DNA of 64,000 bases from Oxytricha trifallax (Eukaryota; Ciliophora; Spirotrichea; Sporadotrichida; Oxytrichidae): contig ARYC01000126.1 in the NCBI GenBank assembly GCA_000711775.1, forward strand, positions 78,071-142,070. Reading direction: 5' to 3'. Shown in pieces: positions 32,037-42,061 of the stretch. A program made the translations under genes and the position numbers. Numbering within the stretch: the first letter of the stretch is position 1; every line of letters begins with the position of its first letter. The notes under the pieces are model-generated. The model saw only the letters and a program-made list of their open reading frames with translations. It had not been told where the DNA came from and made no database searches.

Positions 32037-32825
32037 ATGCAAGCACTAAAATAAATGCAAAGATAGTTCAGATTATTGAACAAAATCAGCCCCATTATCC
32101 AAACATAAATGAGATTCGCTCACTTTGATCTTTCGAAATTCAAGTTGACCCCAGCTTAAATCCAGAAAATTCAAAAGTATCAATCCCCCATCAACATAAA
32201 CGAAACTTCTTAAGATATTGTACAACAAGACTTCAAAATTCAATTTGACTACAAGACTATCAAGAATACCAGATTCTAGGAGATTGATAGCACTTTAAGA
32301 TTGCATGATGAAAATATAGGGACAATCAAAGTCACTGACTTGGATGGTAAGGGACCATACACCTATAAGGGTTACGAAATAAGATTCAATGGACCTTCTG
32401 AGCACAGACTCAATGATAAAAACTAGAATATGGAGATGCAAATCTTTCACGATCTCGTCGACGGTCCAGACCATGAAAACTATGATGAAAAGAAAGCTGT
32501 CATCTCTGTGCTCTTCAAGTTAGCTGATAAGAACCACCCAGTTATGGAAGACTTAAGAACTGATAACTTAGACCAAATTGATCACGCAGATTTTGGAAAC
32601 ATTTTCAAGGAAGCTGAAAATCAGCAATTTTATCACTACAAGGGAACCTTGACAGTGCCACCCACTCACTCAATGGTGAACTGGTATGTTTTGAAACATG
32701 TTTTACCTATTCAAAAGTCTCTCCTTTAAAATTTGGAATCTCACTGCGTCCATCACGAATACTTCTCAAATTTCTGCACTATTCAACCTCTTTACGGACG
32801 TAAAATAGCCAAGAATTTCAAATGA
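32037..32825 (+). CDS. alpha-carbonic-anhydrase-like protein lacking the zinc ligands
   Basis: Uninterrupted 262-codon ORF (789 bp) from ATG 32037 to TGA 32823-32825, the usual length for the alpha-CA fold. Family motifs include the signature QSPINI (about residue 53), GPSEHRLN, the ADKNHPVM / EAENQQFYHYKGTL region and TVPPTHSMVNWYVLKH near the C terminus. The three zinc-binding His of active enzymes are replaced: the FHFH-type motif reads IRFNG, and the third, normally in E-x-H, is Gln in MEMQIFHD. CO2 hydration is therefore very unlikely; it resembles carbonic-anhydrase-related (acatalytic) proteins. The N terminus (MQALKQMQRQFRLLNK) is basic and could be a mitochondrial presequence. No intron or IES interrupts it. 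Confidence 0.88.
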
Positions 32826-33108
32826 ATGAGGAATCTATCCTAGTGATTTACAAGATTCCTGATAAAATTGCTAGTATTCTATAGCTATAATAAGATTAAA
32901 AGTCAGATCTTAATCTTCAGCTCTATTATGAGATTTTAAATAATATTAAACTTGGATACTCTTAATGTTAGAGAATCAAATCCATTCTTATCAAAGATTC
33001 TATTTAAAACTTACAAAAGATTCAATTATTGCTAATATTTTATAGTCTAATTAGCATTCATAGTTTGTATTTATTTAAGAAATATAATTAAATTAGAATT
33101 ATTTAGAA

Positions 33109-34563
33109 ATGAGTAAAGATTATTACGCTATTCTAGGAGTTTCAAACTAAGCCACAGAACCTGTGAACTCATTGCAAAACCACCACCAATAATTTCATTT
33201 TTACTTTTATTTTTTGTGATTTATAAAGGCAAAGCTTAAATTATTTGTATTTCAACTTTAATCATTTCAAGAATATTTATGATGCTTGTATATTGAATTC
33301 TTTTCAACTAATATAAATCAATCAAACCTATAATCTTATTCCATAAACTTATTATATGACTTCTCAAAAAATTTCTTTGCTTAAGTATCCATACTTCCTT
33401 TTTATGTTGTTTGATGGAAAAATTATATCCTTAATTCTTGAAATTTTTAATAAAAAATTAGAAGAAACAAATTTTAATGAAACTTATGAAATTATTAACG
33501 ATTAATAAATTAAAAATTTGGAAATAGGAGGGGGAAGGAAATGTTATATCTAATAACCTGAGATTGCAAAGAATTTCAGAGTACTTGCACTGACTTATCA
33601 TCCAGAAAAGAACAAGGATCAAATGGCTCACTCTAATTATATTTTTACTTAAGTCTGTGAAGCATATGAAGTTCTTAGCAATCGTAAGTCAAATCTCTAT
33701 ATAAATATTTATTGATTATAGCCAAACTCAGAGAAATTTACGATCGTTATGGAGAGCAAATGTTAAAGGATGGCATTCCAGAGTCTAAAACAGGATTTAA
33801 GGGTGGCTATAGATTTAGTGGAAACACTCTCGAGATATTTGAAAAATTCTTTGGAACCAGTAATCCATTTACAATTGCTTTAGATGGTAAAAATTCATAA
33901 TATTTTAATTTGATTTATTTAGATAACGGAAATGCTTTGACTTTAATTGAGCAGTTTTAACAGAGATATCAAAAACTCTTCGCAAAAAGATTCTAAGAAT
34001 TAAGAGTTGAAGTGGAATGCACACTTGAAGAGTTGTTTTTCGGTTGCAAAAAAGAAATCTTAATTGAGAGACTGGTTCTTATGGAAGACTAGAGAAGCGA
34101 AAAAATAAGTGTTGTCAGCAAAGACATAAACATTAAACCAGGAATGGGAAAGTAAAATGAATTGAGATTCCCAAGAGAAGGCCACCAAAGATATGCTCAT
34201 GAGCAAAGTGACTTGGTCATCACTCTTATTGAAACTCCTCATCCCTTGTTCAAGAGAATTGGTGATGATTTGATTTATCATCATAAAATCTCACTTCTCG
34301 ATAGCTTGCTCTCAACTCCAATTCATTTCACAACTATCGATAACGAAAAGATTTAAATCGCTGTAGATGAAGTCATTAGTGCAACAACAGTAAAAGTAAT
34401 CGAGGGCAAAGGCATGCCAATTTTAAATAATGATCCACTTGGACCATTAAAGTTGAATTACCAAAGAGGAAATTTAATTGTTAAATTCGATATAGAGTTC
34501 CCTTAACACCTGAGTGAAGCATAAAAAGAAGAACTAACAAGTATTTTAAATGAAGATTAATGA
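33109..34563 (+). CDS. DnaJ/HSP40 class II (DNAJB-type) co-chaperone with HPE in place of HPD
   Basis: The J domain begins MSKDYYAILGVSNQATE and, after a 397-bp IES, continues PEIAKNFRVLALTYHPEKN; the normally invariant HPD is HPE here. Then YEVLSN, KLREIYDRYGEQML, a G/F-type linker with FFGTSNPF, and the two beta-barrel substrate-binding domains (VECTLEELFFGCKKE, LRFPREGHQRYAHEQSDLVI, GKGMPILNNDPLGPL, GNLIVKFDIEFP). It ends at TGA 34561-34563. Introns are at about 33685-33721 and 33886-33922. The domain order matches DNAJB1/DNAJB13. DNAJB13-type proteins act in ciliary radial spokes, but that role here is inference. Losing the HPD Asp should weaken Hsp70 ATPase stimulation. Confidence 0.9.
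33164..33560. other. IES, 397 bp, AACCTG pointer, in J domain
   Basis: AACCTG at 33158-33163 and again at 33555-33560. Collapsing the copies gives GCC ACA GAA CCT GAG ATT GCA AAG, that is ATEPEIAKNF, the expected J-domain sequence. The intervening DNA is AT-rich, has no long ORF and lacks splice-site ends. Confidence 0.88.
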
Positions 34564-34650
34564 TTAATTATCTTAAATTTTTGCAAAATTAAACTCATGA
34601 TAAGATAAATGAGTTTCTTTATAAAATAATAATTACAATAATTTGGAGAA

Positions 34651-36212
34651 ATGAAATCCCATATGCTAATAATAACTATTTCTTTATTTTTAGTAGTTTC
34701 GGTTTATGCTTTTGAATGCCCAGATTTGACTTGCGCATTTAACTTTTTCGATGGTACATGCTTTATTCATAGTGGCGATCATCCAGTATCAAAAATTGAA
34801 TTTTACTCTTGTTAGTCTCATTAGAGATGCAATATAGGGATGCTTAATTTATTTTATTAATTGCATGACATTTTTCTCTAAATATATAAAATAATCTATC
34901 GATTTAAAATAATTATCATTTTTAAATCTACTAATTTAATTTTTTTGTATAGTGTTCTATAAATTTAGCTTTAAATATTTTTATTTCACTATTTTTTTAC
35001 ACAGTTATTAACATTTTATCTGCTCACAGTAACATGATTTTAAAAAAGATTTTTAAGTTATTTAACTTCAATTACAGTTTAATAGAAATAGTAAATGAAA
35101 TATCATACTAGCTTTCAACCAGATTCTTTTAGAGTAACTAATTCGGTCCCTTAATAAATATAAATGATGGAAACTATGCTTGGTACGATACTTAATTACA
35201 AAAATATACCTCTGGCTCCTCATCACTTTCATCTATCCCTAACAAATACACCACAGCGTACTGTGTCAATGTCGATGCATACAGATAAAACTTAAATAAC
35301 GGTAGAAAATGTAAGGAAGATTATGAATGCAAGTCGAGTTACTGCCAATTTGGTTTCTGCAGAGGTTAAGCTTAAGGCCAATCTTGTGCTTCAAATGAAG
35401 ATTGTGACAGTGAATTGAGATGCACTGCTATCTCAGTCTGGCCATATAATAGTGTTTGCCAACCACTTGGCTTACATGGGGATTCATGCACAAGTGATTA
35501 TGATTGTCATCCTAAAACATTTTGTTGGTACAAGTATTCTTCAAGTGTAGTTTCAGGGAATAAGATTTGCTTGGAGAAATATAGTTAAGAAGTCGGAGTT
35601 ACCTTTGGTTGGAGTAATTTTTATGGAAATGGACTTTAAGATGCTATTTATAATGGTCAATTTTGTAAATCTGGGTGGGCTTAAAACTCGGATGGAGGCA
35701 CAACTTCAAAATGTGTTGAGATTTTACAGATTTCTACGGATATCTACTATAACTAGACTTCACCTTATGCATGTACAGCCACTTTAAATAACAATTACTG
35801 CAAATATTATTTCACAGGTGTTGATTACTTCTAAGGACTTTGTGAATGTGCTCTAGATAATTCTACTGGCTATTGTCCCAGACCAGGTTAAACAGAAACA
35901 TATTCCTACATAAAATACATAAAAATAGTGAACGAAAACTCAAGATGTCACACGTTAGACAGAGATAACATGGAAGCGTAAATGGAATGTGGAATTGGTA
36001 ACAACGAAGATTTTAAGTAGGCAGTGAATTGGAAGATGAAATTTGAGAAGTGGTCCTAAACTAACGATGACTATATATTCAGTTGCATGTAAAAAAATTT
36101 TCCAACGAGCTATGACAATATAATAAAGAGTCTAAGTAGTATAGGGAATATCCTAACTTCTAGTTTGATATATTAATTTATGCTTGGTATGATTATTATA
36201 ATGTATAATTGA
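34651..36212 (+). CDS. secreted or surface cysteine-rich protein
   Basis: MKSHMLIITISLFLVVSVYA is a clear signal peptide. The mature protein is Cys-rich with EB/Dickkopf-like clusters (CKEDYECKSSYCQFGFC, then CASNEDCDSELRC, then CTSDYDCHPKTFC). It ends with a hydrophobic segment (SSLIYQFMLGMIIIMYN) just before TGA 36210-36212, so it may be membrane- or GPI-anchored. It would sit on the cell surface or in extracellular/secretory compartments; ligand unknown. The frame is broken between about 34838 and 35085/35091 by an AT-rich segment flanked by ATAG, which I interpret as an IES (..CNI-EIVNEISYQL..). The remainder (35092-36212) is one exon of about 370 codons. Confidence 0.78.
34838..35085. 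other. probable IES of about 250 bp, ATAG pointer
   Basis: ATAG at 34834-34837 and at 35082-35085 (another ATAG at 35088-35091 also preserves frame). The intervening DNA is AT-rich and carries a TGA in the upstream reading frame. The exact right border is ambiguous by 6 bp. Confidence 0.55.
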
Positions 36213-36237
36213 TTTAATAATTAACATAACAGATAAA

Positions 36238-38832
36238 ATGTCAATAATACCACCTCCTTAAATTTATTTACCTTTGGAAATAAACTTACTAGAAAGATAA
36301 TTTCCTAAAATTAGTACCTTTAATGTGAATGCAAGAAGAAGAAATAGTATTTTCAATATAAGAAAACAAAGTTTCTTTGGTTAGCCCGACGATAACCTCG
36401 GAGATTTAACACATAGAAATTCTCAACAGTAAGTATTAGTGAAAAATATTAAAGCTTTTAGGCATACAGAAAATCATGATATAGTAGAGATAGATGCAAA
36501 TAAATCTTAAAACCCTATTAGCGAGAGAACATTAAAATCTAATGAAACTATAAGATGGCTAAAGAAGCGATATTAAAATACTGCTAAAACAGAGACACTT
36601 CAAACTATTGTTGAAGCTAAAAGAAACAAGGATATATAGTAAATATTTAAGAGATTTGACGAGGATCAATCTGGGTTGCTAGAGCTTGACGAAATAAATC
36701 AGCTTTTCATTTCAAATGGCATAAATTTAGGGAAAACAAATACCAAAGAGTTCTTTAAACTACTAGATGCCGATAATTCAGGGAGTTTAAGCGTACAGGA
36801 ATTTAAGGAGTTTTTATTTAATGATAAATGCAAGGATTGTAAGGATTATATAATTTCTTAAATTGAATGGTTTTTAACTTTTTACTTTTTAGAGTTTAGG
36901 TAGATAATGAGAAATGTGCGAAAGGACCTTTAACAATAAATAATAAAAGCAAAAACTGCAGAAGATTTGCTTGACTGTACTTATGGTTCTTATTTACCTT
37001 TTGCTTTTGAAGACATGCTACAACATTTACATAAACTTTCAAAGAGGCGACAGATTTTGGATTAAATTTCAGATCCTGAAATTGTCAATCAAAAAGAAAT
37101 AGCGAAGAAGGATCTTAATTAATTTCTTAGATTATTTAGAGAATACAGAGGAAGGATAGAGGATGAAGGAAACAGTAGGCCTAACTTCTTAAAACTCATA
37201 CTGAGAACTAAATTAAGAAACCCCTTTAGTACCAAAAACAATAATAAGCTTGAACCATAAATCTTTTCAAGCAATTTATTTTTAATTTTAAATTAAGCAG
37301 AGTGACTTTAAAGAACTCATCATTTATCGGTAAAAAGTTTAAATTTAACATTTATTAAAGAACCTTTCAGTCCAGAAGGAGCATTTTCTGCGAGTCAAAA
37401 TATTATCCATGAAAACGAGGAAGAACATAACTCAGATGCAAAATTTTATTTTTAATTTTAATCCAGTAATCTAGGCGACAATACTCATTCAATAAATCAA
37501 GCTAACTCTGTTTCTATGGTAACTTCCCCTCATTCAGCGGCTTTGCCAAGTACTAAAAGCAAAGACTATAATTTTTCATCTTCGGCATAATAGAAGTTTA
37601 AAATGTTTCCACATTTAAAGTATATTTAATAAAAAGAAGTTGAGTAAAAGAGAGAAGAATTAATTAAACAAATGGACCCTGAAGATCAAGTTTAGCATAT
37701 AGTATAATAGGCAAAATAAAGTAAGTACATTAATTTATAATTATATATAATAGGAGGTAAAAATGAAGCAAAGAGGCTTATAGATAGAATAAGTTAATCT
37801 CAAAGAGTGAGCCCTACAAAACCTAAGAAAATTCAAACTCTTCCCATTTTAAATCTAGGTTCTAAAATAAACGTTCCTTAAATTCCATAATTTCTTACAG
37901 CAAGAAATTCTTTAAATGATGACAGTCTTAATAATGATATTGAAAAGCCTCTTATGTCTTTAAACAACGAAAGTAAAGATATAAAATCAAACTACTTTGA
38001 AATTGCATCATGCAATCCAAAACGCTAAAGATTAAAAAGGAGCATTTTCTTTTCAATGACAAAATTAACTCCAAGAGAATAGATGAAAAATTAAATAGAA
38101 AACTTCCACAGATTCTAACAAGACTAGATTTAATCTGAGAGACTCCAAAGTATCTCACAAAGTATGGATAGATAACTATCTATTTAACTTTAGGAGATTA
38201 AAGCTAAGAATCAGAACTTGACAAACAATTTCTCTTACAAAATTTAAAATTAAAATAGTGCCAGACTAAACCTACACTAGAAATCTCTGAGTAGTACGTA
38301 ACCTTCAAGCAGTATGTTTACTGAACCCAGAAAATCTATTTTCAATTAAGATTCTAAAAACCAAATAAAGCCAAGAATACACTATATTAAACAGTTGTAG
38401 AATGATTTGAGCCAAACATAAAATAAAAGGCATTTGCAATGTGACAGAAATTTTGATATGAATAAGAGTTAAGTTCACTTTTAAAACTCTAAACTTAATT
38501 CCACAGCGAGAATAGGTGATATATAAAATGAATCAATAAAAAATTGTGGCATTAAATATGACACTCTATAAAAGTTTTCTATAAAGTAATATAATGCATC
38601 TCCAAGGAAAGATAATTAAAGATATGAGAAAAATCCATTGACAAATTTAAGGCTTTTGCAAAGAGCTTAACAAAGGAAATAAGAAGTTGTAAAAGATTGA
38701 TTTAAGATATTAATAAAAAGTTTCCTTGATTTCATTTAGTTATCGATTTTTTTAAAAATAACTTAAGATTCTTATATATTCAAGAAAAATTAAAAAGCTT
38801 TAAGAAATTAATTAACCATGAATCTTGAATGA
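36238..38832 (+). CDS. EF-hand protein with long Q/N-rich tail
   Basis: Starts MSIIPPPQIYLPLEINLLERQ. An EF-hand pair lies at about residues 130-200: loops DEDQSGLLELDE and DADNSGSLSVQE, both with good ligand positions. The intron at 36829-36892 (GTAAGG..TTTTAG) and one at about 37721-37753 (GTAAGTAC..TAATAG) interrupt the frame. The remaining about 600 residues are Ser/Asn/Gln/Lys-rich with short basic stretches and no recognised domain. The frame remains open to TGA 38830-38832, only 4 bp before the stop of the convergent ISY1 gene; the last 40 codons look noncoding, so the true stop may be earlier via an unseen intron. Probably a calcium-responsive cytoskeletal or regulatory protein; function not assigned. 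Confidence 0.75.
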
Positions 38833-38836
38833 ATTT

Positions 38837-39811
38837 TCAATCATCTAAATCATTGACCATGTTTTAACTTTGATCCACATTGGCATCCGAAGCATATTTT
38901 TTCATGAGAAGTTCCTTCTTTTTATCTGCTAATTTTTTCAATAGATCTTCCTTTGTTCTAGCTTAATAAGCTTATTAACCCTACATATTTTCCATCAATT
39001 TAGACTCTTGCTCCTCTTCAAGGTTCTAGTTTTGCTCTCCTTCTTCATCATAACCCTTAAAATCTTCTTCGTCAATAATTCTTAAGTTTTTAGACTTAGT
39101 CTGCTCTGAGGGATATAACATGTTCAATTTCAGCGAATGTAGCTACTTGAATTTCTCGATATTAACTTTTTCTTGCTAAGTTATTTAAGATTCTTCACCG
39201 ACTCCAAACTAAGCATTTGTCTCTTCAGTCTTTTGTCTCTTCTACGACAATGATTCCAAATACTTTGCTTTTAATACTTCTTCATACTCTTACTCTTTTC
39301 TTTCCAACTCCATATCCTATACATAGCCTAAGTAGCTGTAGGTCACTCTCTTATAAAGATCAACTCTGCTTATTTTAGGGGCAGAAGGTGTCTCTTTTTG
39401 AAATAGTTCCCTGACTTTTGGTAAATTTTTTGCAGCACCGAAGTAACGATAACCATCAGCCCCAGGTAGCTCTGATCCTTCAGTATCAAGAAGCTTATTT
39501 GCTTGCAATCTATAGTCTGGTCCACCAAGATCTCTGATTCTCTCCTCCCATTTTTCTTTCTCCTTAATCAGCTTATTGATCTCATCATTTAGATCTCTGA
39601 TACGAAATTCACCCAGAGTTGCATTTTAAATTTCAGAGACTTTCCTGACAAGCTCTCTCACAATACTTTATCGCCATTATTCGCAATCTGAAACAGTGGT
39701 GCAGTGTTAAGGATTTTCAGGGCGTTTCTCTCTTTATTTTACGTTCAGAGAGCGTTTCATTTTTACCCATCTGTTGAGCATGGCCATAGCCTTTTCTTCA
39801 TTACGTGCCAT
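38837..39811 (-). CDS. ISY1: ISY1-like pre-mRNA splicing factor
   Basis: Uninterrupted 324-codon ORF from ATG (39811) to TGA (38837-38839). MARNEEKAMAMLNRWVKMK at the N terminus and the diagnostic blocks RIRDLNDEINKLIKEKEKW, DLGGPDYRLQA and GADGYRYFGAAKNLPKVR match the Isy1/NTC30 family. That family is a component of the NineTeen/Prp19-associated complex that acts in the spliceosome during catalysis. The C-terminal part is acidic and Gln-rich. The family's core N-terminal region is complete, and I see no missing block. No introns or IESs. It converges with the EF-hand gene and is head-to-tail with the coiled-coil gene at 39911-41839. Confidence 0.92.
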
Positions 39812-39910
39812 TTTACTCAAATATTATAAAATACAATTAAAGTTTATAATAAATCATTTGGAAAATGTATTAAGGAATGTAATTAAACAATTAATAAACT
39901 AGATTTAAAA

Positions 39911-41839
39911 TCAAATTTAATCAAGAAGAGATAACTTCTATTTTATGTCATCAATATATTTATCTGAAACTTATACAACTCCAGAACCTGATTTGAAGTC
40001 TGTATCGATGAAACTGTTTCCCTTGAACTTGTTTTGGCTCTCATCAAATGCTATCTATAGGTCATTATCAATAAATTTCTAAAGTCTAAAAGTATAGTCA
40101 AAGAAAGAAAAGTATTAATTTTAATTATGATCATTATTGAGGTTGTTCAAATTTGAATCACCCCTCTATGTTGGTTGATTACTGTTATAACCGTAGTTAT
40201 TCATGTTTAACTTGTTCTTAATCATTCCAATTTGTGGTTGCGATTGATTGTTTTAGCCTCCTATTTTAAGAGATTTAAGCTAAATTTCTCCTTGAGATGC
40301 TATAACACTCCCTCCTCCCTTGTAATAATTATTGGAAGGTTCAATATCTGAGATAAAGCCATTAGGTCCTGGAACTTAAGAATAAGGTTTACTCTTTTAA
40401 GAAATCATATCTTGAGAGATGTCTTGTTCTCTTAAATTGACCTTTAATTTCTAATTCTCTTAGTAGTCTGCTGTCACGATTTATCTTTTTGCTTAATACT
40501 AACGACTTAAAAATTTAAATTTAAATAAATTGAAAGAACTTGAGGGTTCTGCTGGGTAAGCTCTTGATTATCTTACTGGATGTTTCATGTTTTATATTCT
40601 ATACTCCAGCTCTTCTCTCTTATTGTCTGATGGTTATGGTCCATACATTTCCTTTACATATTTAGCATAGCTCTCTACTTTACCTTGAAGCTTCTTCTTT
40701 TGTTCTTTTTGCAAATCTCTATTATATTTAAATTCTCGATCTTAATGAACTTATTCCTCATAGAACTTGGATTTATACTTTACTATGTCATTTTATGAAG
40801 AACTTGGCTAATCGAAACCTCCCCTTTTTCGTTTATACTCATCACGCTTTTCTCTTATAATTTCGTCATATTTTCTGTAGTGCCCTTCTATTTCTTCCCT
40901 AAAATTACTTTTTGGTTAGTACTGTTCCCTTATTTATTGTAATTTTTAAAGTCTCTCTTCTTCCTCCAATTATTGCTAATAACTAAATTGCTACTCTATT
41001 TCTTTATAAAGCTTTGGATTATGGCTAATTTTTCTGGTTTCTTCAATCATGCGTTAGTGAGATTGGTATCTTTTCTGAATACGATCTTAAATTCGTTTTT
41101 CAGTTTCCTCACGCTTTTTCTACAAATCTAGATCTTTCTTTTTTAATTCATATTCCAACTTTAATTATCTATCTATGATGTCTTGCTGAAACTGCATCTC
41201 AAGCATTTTAGCTTTTTAGGCTTTGATCATTTCTCTTTGCTTCTTTTCTATATTTAATTTCTTAACAAATTGCCTAGTCTCTTACTATCTCTCTTAAAAT
41301 TCATAGGGATCATAGTTCTTAATAGGATTAACTGTTATTAATTGCCTTTATTTTACGTCTGAGGACAGTTGCCTCAAGTCAGCATTTTAATATTAACCAT
41401 TTAACTGATTTTGAGATTAATTTACTGATAAGGGGCCTATAGCAACTAATGCATCTTGTGATTAGGCGAAATTTTTAGGCTTAGCATGTTTAGGAGTGAA
41501 GTTTTATGAGAGATCCCTTAGCATTAGATTTTGTTTTATTTCACTATTAATAGCCAATCCATTTTTAGCTTTAATTCTAGCAATATCAGCCTTAACTTAA
41601 GCTTATCTTTCTTCCTCAAGAAATTATTAAGGGTTTTCTTGTCCAATTTGAAGCAAATCGTATGCTATGTCATTAGTGGATTATTCATTCTTTTGATTTA
41701 CTTCAAGAATCGCAAATTTAAAAAGATCTGGCTCTAAACTAGAAGTGAGTTACTTAAAGTAAAGTTGCTTATAAGAAAGAGCTTTAGATGGAGAGTGAAC
41801 TGAAACTTATAAATTATTCTTTGAGTCTGATTCTATCAT
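39911..41839 (-). CDS. large coiled-coil, Gln/Arg-rich protein
   Basis: Uninterrupted ORF of 642 codons (1,929 bp) from MIESDSKNNLQVSVHS (41839) to TGA 39911-39913. Residues about 200-400 form a long charged coiled coil (runs of KKLNIEKKQREMIK, YELKKKDLDLQKKREE and EEIEGHYRKYDEIIREKR). A short motif, KRGGFDQPSSSQND, follows and then a low-complexity Asn/Gln/Ser tail. No enzymatic domain is seen. The pattern suggests a structural or cytoskeletal (basal body or cilium) protein; this is inference. Its 5' end faces the TEBP-alpha gene with a 222-bp gap. Confidence 0.75.
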
Positions 41840-42061
41840 TGTTAAAATTATATAAATTAAAATTGATTTTTAATTTAATTCTAAAGCTAATTTCATTAGA
41901 CATTAGAATTCAACATTTATAGATAAGTCAGATCAGATACTGATCGGTAAATCTGGCAAAATATTTGATTATAAACGTCTAAATTGTTGGCTCTTTAACC
42001 TTTAAATTCCCACATTTTTATAATTTTTTATAAAAACATTCAAAACACAACCGAAAGCAAA

